NCBI GenBank assembly: GCA_016930675.1
Contig: JAFGGG010000019.1
Coordinates: 1-55,449 of the forward strand
DNA length: 55,449 nucleotides
From: Spirochaetales bacterium
Lineage (GTDB): Bacteria > Spirochaetota > Spirochaetia > SZUA-6 > RPPD01
Direction of reading: 5' to 3'
Both the position numbers and the translations under genes were made by a program. Positions 50,935 through 55,449 of the stretch are shown piece by piece. The notes under the pieces were generated by a model. That model was not told the origin of the DNA, did not search any database, and saw nothing but the letters and a program-made list of their open reading frames with translations. Position 1 is the first letter of the stretch, and each line of letters begins with the position of its first letter.

Positions 50935-53900
50935 ACTGGCTGAAGTTTATCCTCTCCAGCTTGCGCTATTACTCCCGTCAGCATGCAGGACTTTTTTTGG
51001 GTACCGCTTTAAGTGCCGCTGTGTTGGTCGGAGCGCTGCTGGCAGGAGATTCCGTAAGCCACAGCTTGCAGCGTTTTGTCCGTCTGCGCCTGGGGCAGGT
51101 TGAGTATGTTCTGGAACAGAATGAACGTTTTTTTACCGCAGATTTAGCAGCCGATTTGGCGGCTGCGTTGAAAACCTCCACGGCCCCGGTGTTAAAACTG
51201 CGGGGAATGGTTATAGAAAACAATTCCGGTCTTAGAGTCAATAATGTTCAGGTTCTCGGAGTAGATGAGCGTTTTTGGCGGATGAGTTCTCAATCGATAT
51301 CCCTCGGCGCGATCGGCGATAATCAGGCGTTTTTAAACATGCGGCTGGCCAGGCGTCTTAACACGCATACCGGTGACCGGATAGTCCTGCTGATCGAACA
51401 GATCGACTTTATGCCTAAAGACACAGCCTTTAGCGCCCGCCAAAACACCAAAAGCTTTCATCTGGAGGTACAGTCGCCGGTTGGCGACGACCACTTGGGC
51501 AGATTCAGTTTAAGCAGTAATCAGGTGAGCCCCTTGACGGTTTTCGTTCCCTTACGTACCCTGCAGGATAAACTTGATCTCGCAGGAAAAGCCAATCTCA
51601 TTCTTATAGCCGAACGCCCGGCCTCAGTTTTGCAACTTCCGGAACTCAGAGCTGCTCTTAAAAGTAAGATTACGCTTGCCGATATGGGTCTCAGCCTGGA
51701 AACTCAAAACAAGCAACCGTACTTCGATCTTATTTCGGAGCGGGTATTTATAGAACCCGCAATAGAACACGCCGTGCAAAATCTAAATCTCCCTCATCAG
51801 CCTATACTCAGTTATTTTGTCAATTCCATAGACTTTAATAAAAATACCACTCCCTATTCCTTTGTCTCGGCTCCGGGTCCGCCTCTGGTACCGGATACCC
51901 TGAATGATGACGAGATTATAATTTTACGCTGGCTGGCCCGGGATTTGCGTGTTCACAGCGGAGACCGGGTAGAATTACGCTATTTTATTCCCGCACCCCT
52001 CAATACCCTGGAGGAGCACAGCGCCGCTTTCAAAGTACAGTCTGTAATCGATATTAAACCTGATGACAGCGCGCGCTCGCTTATGCCCCGATTTTCAGGC
52101 CTGTCCGATGTGGAAAACTGCCGTGACTGGCATCCCGGTATCTCCATCGATCTAAGCAAAATCAGAAACAAGGATGAGGAGTACTGGGATCTCTACCGAG
52201 GCACTCCAAAGGCATTTATCACTTTAAACGCAGCCCAAAAGCTTTGGCAAAACCGTTTCGGCAGAGTTACCGCCATCCGATTTCTCCTTAAAGATGCAGA
52301 CATGGCTTCGGTTGCTAAAGAATTGCTTAATAATGTATCACCTGCCGCCTTGGGGTTTTTGTTCCGGCCTGTACTCGTACAGGGACTTAAAAGCTCAAGC
52401 CAGGCGGTCGATTTTGGACAGCTTTTCCTCGGTTTAAGCTTCTTTATTATTATAAGCGCTTTACTGCTCTCCGCGCTGTTCTTCGTTTTTCACAGACAGA
52501 GCAGAAATTCGGAAACCGGGATCTTAAAAGCGGTCGGTATTCCTCCTCAGGCAATAAAAATGGCCGCATTGGCGGAGGGCGCGGGTGTAGCGTTTGCGGG
52601 AACAGGCTTTGGATTAATACTCGGTATAATCTACTCTTACCTCCTTATTTTGGGTCTCAACACCGTCTGGCAGGGAGCTGTGGGGGAAACCTCTTTGATA
52701 CTTTTTATAAATCCATATTCTTTACTTTTTGGCTTTACACTTGCTTTTTGCGCAGCGCTATTCTTTTTATGGAGGGCTTTAAAAAGCCAAACAAAAAGGC
52801 AGATTTCTTTGCTGCAGGCCAATACCCTTCAATACAATCCACCGCTTTCAGGAGGCAAACCTGCCATAAGCCTCTTTATTACCTGTGTTTGCATCAGCTG
52901 TGCGGCAGTACTTATTTTGTTCAGCGTTTACAGTCAGGAATTAACCACCCCGATCTTCTTTATTTCAGGCACGCTTATACTCTGCTCATTTATTTTCCTT
53001 TTAAACGCCCTGTTCGGTTATGTAGGTAAAAGCAAAAACAAGGGATATCCCAATCTGTTTACTGTCGGTTATAAAAATATTGCCAGACGAAAACGCCGCA
53101 GTATACTCACCATAACCCTCCTGGCTGTGGGTATTTTTTGTGTGATCGCGGTAGGAGTCAACCAGCAGGAGCTTCCCGCGACTCCGGCTGAACCATCATC
53201 CGGAACAGGCGGTTTTATTTTCTATGCCGAAACGACATTGCCCATTATCGATAATTTGAACGAGCAGTCCGTGAAAAGAAAACTGCACATGGAGGACAGT
53301 TCCTTGGCAGGGGCTTCCTATGTTCAGCTCAGGGTACGCCCCGGCGACGATGCCAGCTGCCTTAATCTCAACAGAACCGCGAATCCGCGTCTGCTGGGGG
53401 TAGATCCCTTAAAGTTCGCCCAAAGAAATTCATTTTCCTTTGAAACTGCCATTCCGGAAATCAAAGGTGAAAATCCCTGGCTGGCTTTGCACAATGATTT
53501 GGGAGAAAATGTCATACCGGCTGTAGCGGACCAGACCGTAATAACATGGGGCTTGGGAATGAATATCGGAGACGAGCTCAGCTATATTGATGAAAAGGGA
53601 CGGGAAATCAAACTGAAGCTTATTGCCGGATTAAACAGTTCGATCTTTCAGGGCAGTATCCTTATTTCCGAAAAGCAGTTTATTACTCATTTCCCTTCTA
53701 TCAGCGGATATCGCATTGTACTCGCGGACGGAATCACCCCGGGCGCAGAGCAGCCCGGAAAAATAATTTCCGCTGCGCTTACCTCTTTTGGTATCGATCT
53801 GGAGACCGCTGCCGGGCGTTTAGCCCGTTTTCATGTGGTGGAAAACACCTACCTCTTGATGTTCCTCATGCTGGGCGGTTTGGGACTGCTTATAGGTTCA

Positions 53901-54227
53901 ATTGGTTTCGGGGTAATTATCTTGCGTAATGTAGCGGAAAGCCGCAATGAGTACGCTATCCTCCAGGCTGTGGGATTCAATAAAAAATCCATAGCATTGC
54001 TTATTCTTTATGAACATCTGACCCTGCTTATTTTGGGCATGGCATGCGGAACGCTTGCCGCGCTTACCGCCCTCATCCCGCATTTTACCAAGGCTCTGCC
54101 CAATGTGCCATTGTATCTTACAGCTTTCATCCTGTTCACCCTCTTGGCAAGCGGTATCTTCTGGTCCTATCTGGGCACAAAAACAGCTCTTAAAGGCAGT
54201 TTAATCAGCGTATTGCGTGAGGAATAG
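50931..54227 (+). CDS. Very large FtsX-family ABC permease
   Basis: 1098 aa. An N-terminal membrane segment (about 14-40) is followed by a large periplasmic domain (about 45-490), then membrane segments around 500-720, a second periplasmic domain (about 770-960) and three final segments (about 965-1090). The overall pattern is two FtsX/MacB-PCD units in one chain, more than 2.5 times the size of LolC/LolE. The partner ATPase is encoded just upstream. Substrate is unknown; lipoproteins or glycolipids made by this cluster are candidates by inference. Confidence 0.87.
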   Translation: MNWLKFILSSLRYYSRQHAGLFLGTALSAAVLVGALLAGDSVSHSLQRFVRLRLGQVEYVLEQNERFFTADLAADLAAALKTSTAPVLKLRGMVIENNSGLRVNNVQVLGVDERFWRMSSQSISLGAIGDNQAFLNMRLARRLNTHTGDRIVLLIEQIDFMPKDTAFSARQNTKSFHLEVQSPVGDDHLGRFSLSSNQVSPLTVFVPLRTLQDKLDLAGKANLILIAERPASVLQLPELRAALKSKITLADMGLSLETQNKQPYFDLISERVFIEPAIEHAVQNLNLPHQPILSYFVNSIDFNKNTTPYSFVSAPGPPLVPDTLNDDEIIILRWLARDLRVHSGDRVELRYFIPAPLNTLEEHSAAFKVQSVIDIKPDDSARSLMPRFSGLSDVENCRDWHPGISIDLSKIRNKDEEYWDLYRGTPKAFITLNAAQKLWQNRFGRVTAIRFLLKDADMASVAKELLNNVSPAALGFLFRPVLVQGLKSSSQAVDFGQLFLGLSFFIIISALLLSALFFVFHRQSRNSETGILKAVGIPPQAIKMAALAEGAGVAFAGTGFGLILGIIYSYLLILGLNTVWQGAVGETSLILFINPYSLLFGFTLAFCAALFFLWRALKSQTKRQISLLQANTLQYNPPLSGGKPAISLFITCVCISCAAVLILFSVYSQELTTPIFFISGTLILCSFIFLLNALFGYVGKSKNKGYPNLFTVGYKNIARRKRRSILTITLLAVGIFCVIAVGVNQQELPATPAEPSSGTGGFIFYAETTLPIIDNLNEQSVKRKLHMEDSSLAGASYVQLRVRPGDDASCLNLNRTANPRLLGVDPLKFAQRNSFSFETAIPEIKGENPWLALHNDLGENVIPAVADQTVITWGLGMNIGDELSYIDEKGREIKLKLIAGLNSSIFQGSILISEKQFITHFPSISGYRIVLADGITPGAEQPGKIISAALTSFGIDLETAAGRLARFHVVENTYLLMFLMLGGLGLLIGSIGFGVIILRNVAESRNEYAILQAVGFNKKSIALLILYEHLTLLILGMACGTLAALTALIPHFTKALPNVPLYLTAFILFTLLASGIFWSYLGTKTALKGSLISVLREE

Positions 54228-54238
54228 ACGATTAGTTT

Positions 54239-55449
54239 TCACTCGGTACTATTATTATCAGTTTTTTCTGAGAATACGGCCTGCTCTTGAAAAGATTTTA
54301 AAAATTCCCTGTCGTTTTTAATATTATCGATTACCTGTTTGGCGGAAATCATGATGTCAAGCAGCTCATTAGCCTGATTCAGCTCTTTATCCGAAGCAGT
54401 GATAATCTCTTTGGCGATCGCGCCTAAAGCATTAATGGCAGTTTGCATCTCCCTGCCTTGAATAACACCTTTTTTCGATATATTATAAATATCTTTATTA
54501 GTCTGGTTAGTCTGTTCAATATATATATTAATCTGCTTAAAAATATTAAACAGGATTTCACCAAGTTCCGTCTGTTTTTTTGTTTTTTGAATCATATCTT
54601 CTATCATCTGGCGGATCTCTATCGATGAATTCTTGGTATTGCTTGCCAATGTGCGAATTTCTTTGGCAATAACCGAAAACCCCTTGCCGCTTTTATCGGC
54701 ATGGGTCGATTCGATCGACGCATTAATAGAGAGAATGTTGGTTTGTTCGGATATATCTTCTATCGTAGCGATAATACGTACCATCTTTTCCGAAGATTCC
54801 AGAATGGCTTTCATGCTCTCCCTGGTCTGCGCAAGAGCCTCCCGGCCTTTCAGTGTTTCCTTTTGCAGATACCCGGAAAGACCTTTGGCCTTTTCGATTA
54901 TGGTATCCACCCTTTCTAATGACAAAGTTGTGGTATCAAAAGCATCAAAAGTAAGAGTAAGCAGTTCCGATTGATTTTTCATTTTCTGTACTATATATTC
55001 TATACTTTTATGTAGTTCATCTATAATACAGGACATTTTATCACAGATGCTCATATCATTTTCTTTTTCATAGAATATCTTGAAAATCGGAAGCAGGGCA
55101 CTGTCAACCTCTGTTTTAAAAAGCTGCAGATCCTTTTGCACTGTAGTTACTTTATTTTCCGCCTCTTGGTGGATAGAAGATATTTTATTTTCAAGATCCG
55201 TCCGTTCAAGCCGGTCCTTCAGTTCATAGCAGCCTGTCATAATATCAGCGAACAGGGGCTCTCCGTTTGTTTTATTCGTTTTTAAACTTTTTAACGTGTG
55301 CTTATAAGGCCTGATAAAAGCAAGCGCATGGACGAGAAAAATCACTGCCGCCAGTATAAGTTGGATCAGAATAATTGTGTTTTTTGAGAGATCCAAAGCA
55401 CATAACAAAGCCGGCGTAATGATTACCAGAGGGATAACATAACATAACA
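54239..55449 (-). CDS. Methyl-accepting chemotaxis-like protein, 5' end beyond the window
   Basis: The signalling domain (about residues 180-300) has the MCP tip-like region ATIEDISEQTNILSINASIESTHADKSGKGFSVIAKEIRTLASNT. A membrane segment IILIQLILAAVIFLVHALAF precedes it, and further hydrophobic codons (PLVIITPALL) continue upstream of a possible TTG at 55408. The frame stays open to the last base, so the true start probably lies outside and a second membrane helix is likely. It is convergent with the permease gene (11 bp gap). Sensory input is unknown. Confidence 0.8.
   Translation of the reverse strand, partial: LCYVIPLVIITPALLCALDLSKNTIILIQLILAAVIFLVHALAFIRPYKHTLKSLKTNKTNGEPLFADIMTGCYELKDRLERTDLENKISSIHQEAENKVTTVQKDLQLFKTEVDSALLPIFKIFYEKENDMSICDKMSCIIDELHKSIEYIVQKMKNQSELLTLTFDAFDTTTLSLERVDTIIEKAKGLSGYLQKETLKGREALAQTRESMKAILESSEKMVRIIATIEDISEQTNILSINASIESTHADKSGKGFSVIAKEIRTLASNTKNSSIEIRQMIEDMIQKTKKQTELGEILFNIFKQINIYIEQTNQTNKDIYNISKKGVIQGREMQTAINALGAIAKEIITASDKELNQANELLDIMISAKQVIDNIKNDREFLKSFQEQAVFSEKTDNNSTE
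55434..55449. repeat. Pentanucleotide repeat (ATAAC)3 at the window edge
   Basis: Three ATAAC units run into the end of the window and lie inside the open frame of the chemoreceptor-like gene. A five-base unit would shift the frame on slippage. Three units are few, and the array may continue beyond the edge. Confidence 0.6.

Noticed and set aside
1..55449. tRNA, rRNA, CRISPR arrays, prophage or insertion sequence genes
   Set aside because: No cloverleaf, rRNA-like sequence, regularly spaced repeat array, transposase, integrase or phage structural gene could be recognised on either strand.

Overview
The window looks like a chromosomal segment of a spirochaete, probably an environmental or anaerobic member of the Treponema/Spirochaeta group. 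This rests on the flagellar block flgN-flgK-flgL-fliW-csrA, several protein types I associate with spirochaetes, dense c-di-GMP and two-component signalling, and signal peptides consistent with a diderm envelope. I found no tRNA, rRNA, CRISPR array or insertion sequence. Genus and species cannot be fixed from sequence reading alone.

Layout, 0-35.6 kb (mostly core genes): htrA, uvrB, an SH3 lipoprotein, a DUF445 membrane protein and a DUF6765-like protein lie on the plus strand. An M48 protease, a GGDEF protein and a secreted protein follow in alternating orientation. Next is a tightly overlapping set (murG, cvpA, DNA polymerase III delta', NtrB-like kinase, NtrC-like sigma-54 activator), a degenerate GGDEF-EAL-TPR protein, tsaE-tsaB, and the flagellar junction operon. 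After that come a transglutaminase/TPR exported protein, a thioredoxin reductase, a family 3 glycosidase, an acetyltransferase and a receiver-PAS-phosphatase protein. From 35.6 down to 30.1 kb a minus-strand operon encodes a membrane histidine kinase fused to a sigma-70 region 4 domain. It is followed by a zinc-finger anti-sigma-like protein with a glycogen-binding (CBM48/AMPK-type) domain, two paralogous secreted proteins with charged repetitive tails, another secreted protein and a likely outer-membrane barrel.

Layout, 35.9-54.2 kb (accessory): thirteen plus-strand genes, visibly richer in GC, form one nearly continuous transcription unit. It encodes four PQQ-like beta-propeller proteins with a W-x-x-[FW]-R-G entry motif, an NHL-like propeller, a tiny Tat-signal four-cysteine protein, a NapG-like Tat ferredoxin and a NapH/NosR-like membrane polyferredoxin. 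It also encodes a NuoE-NuoF fusion with a C-terminal 2[4Fe-4S] ferredoxin, and a NuoG/GltD chimera that lacks the NAD(P)H-binding subdomain. A glycosyltransferase and a LolD/MacB-like ABC ATPase plus giant FtsX-type permease close the unit. I infer an envelope electron-transfer system: NAD(P)H is oxidised in the cytoplasm, electrons pass through membrane and Tat-exported Fe-S proteins, and propeller proteins lie outside. The terminal substrate is unknown. This is the best candidate for an undescribed system here. A chemoreceptor-like gene runs off the right edge.

A small hairpin repeat ending in GGCTTTTTCGGAAG or a close variant occurs four times (about 7.7, 24.7, 35.8 and 46.1 kb), always in the same orientation and upstream of plus-strand genes.
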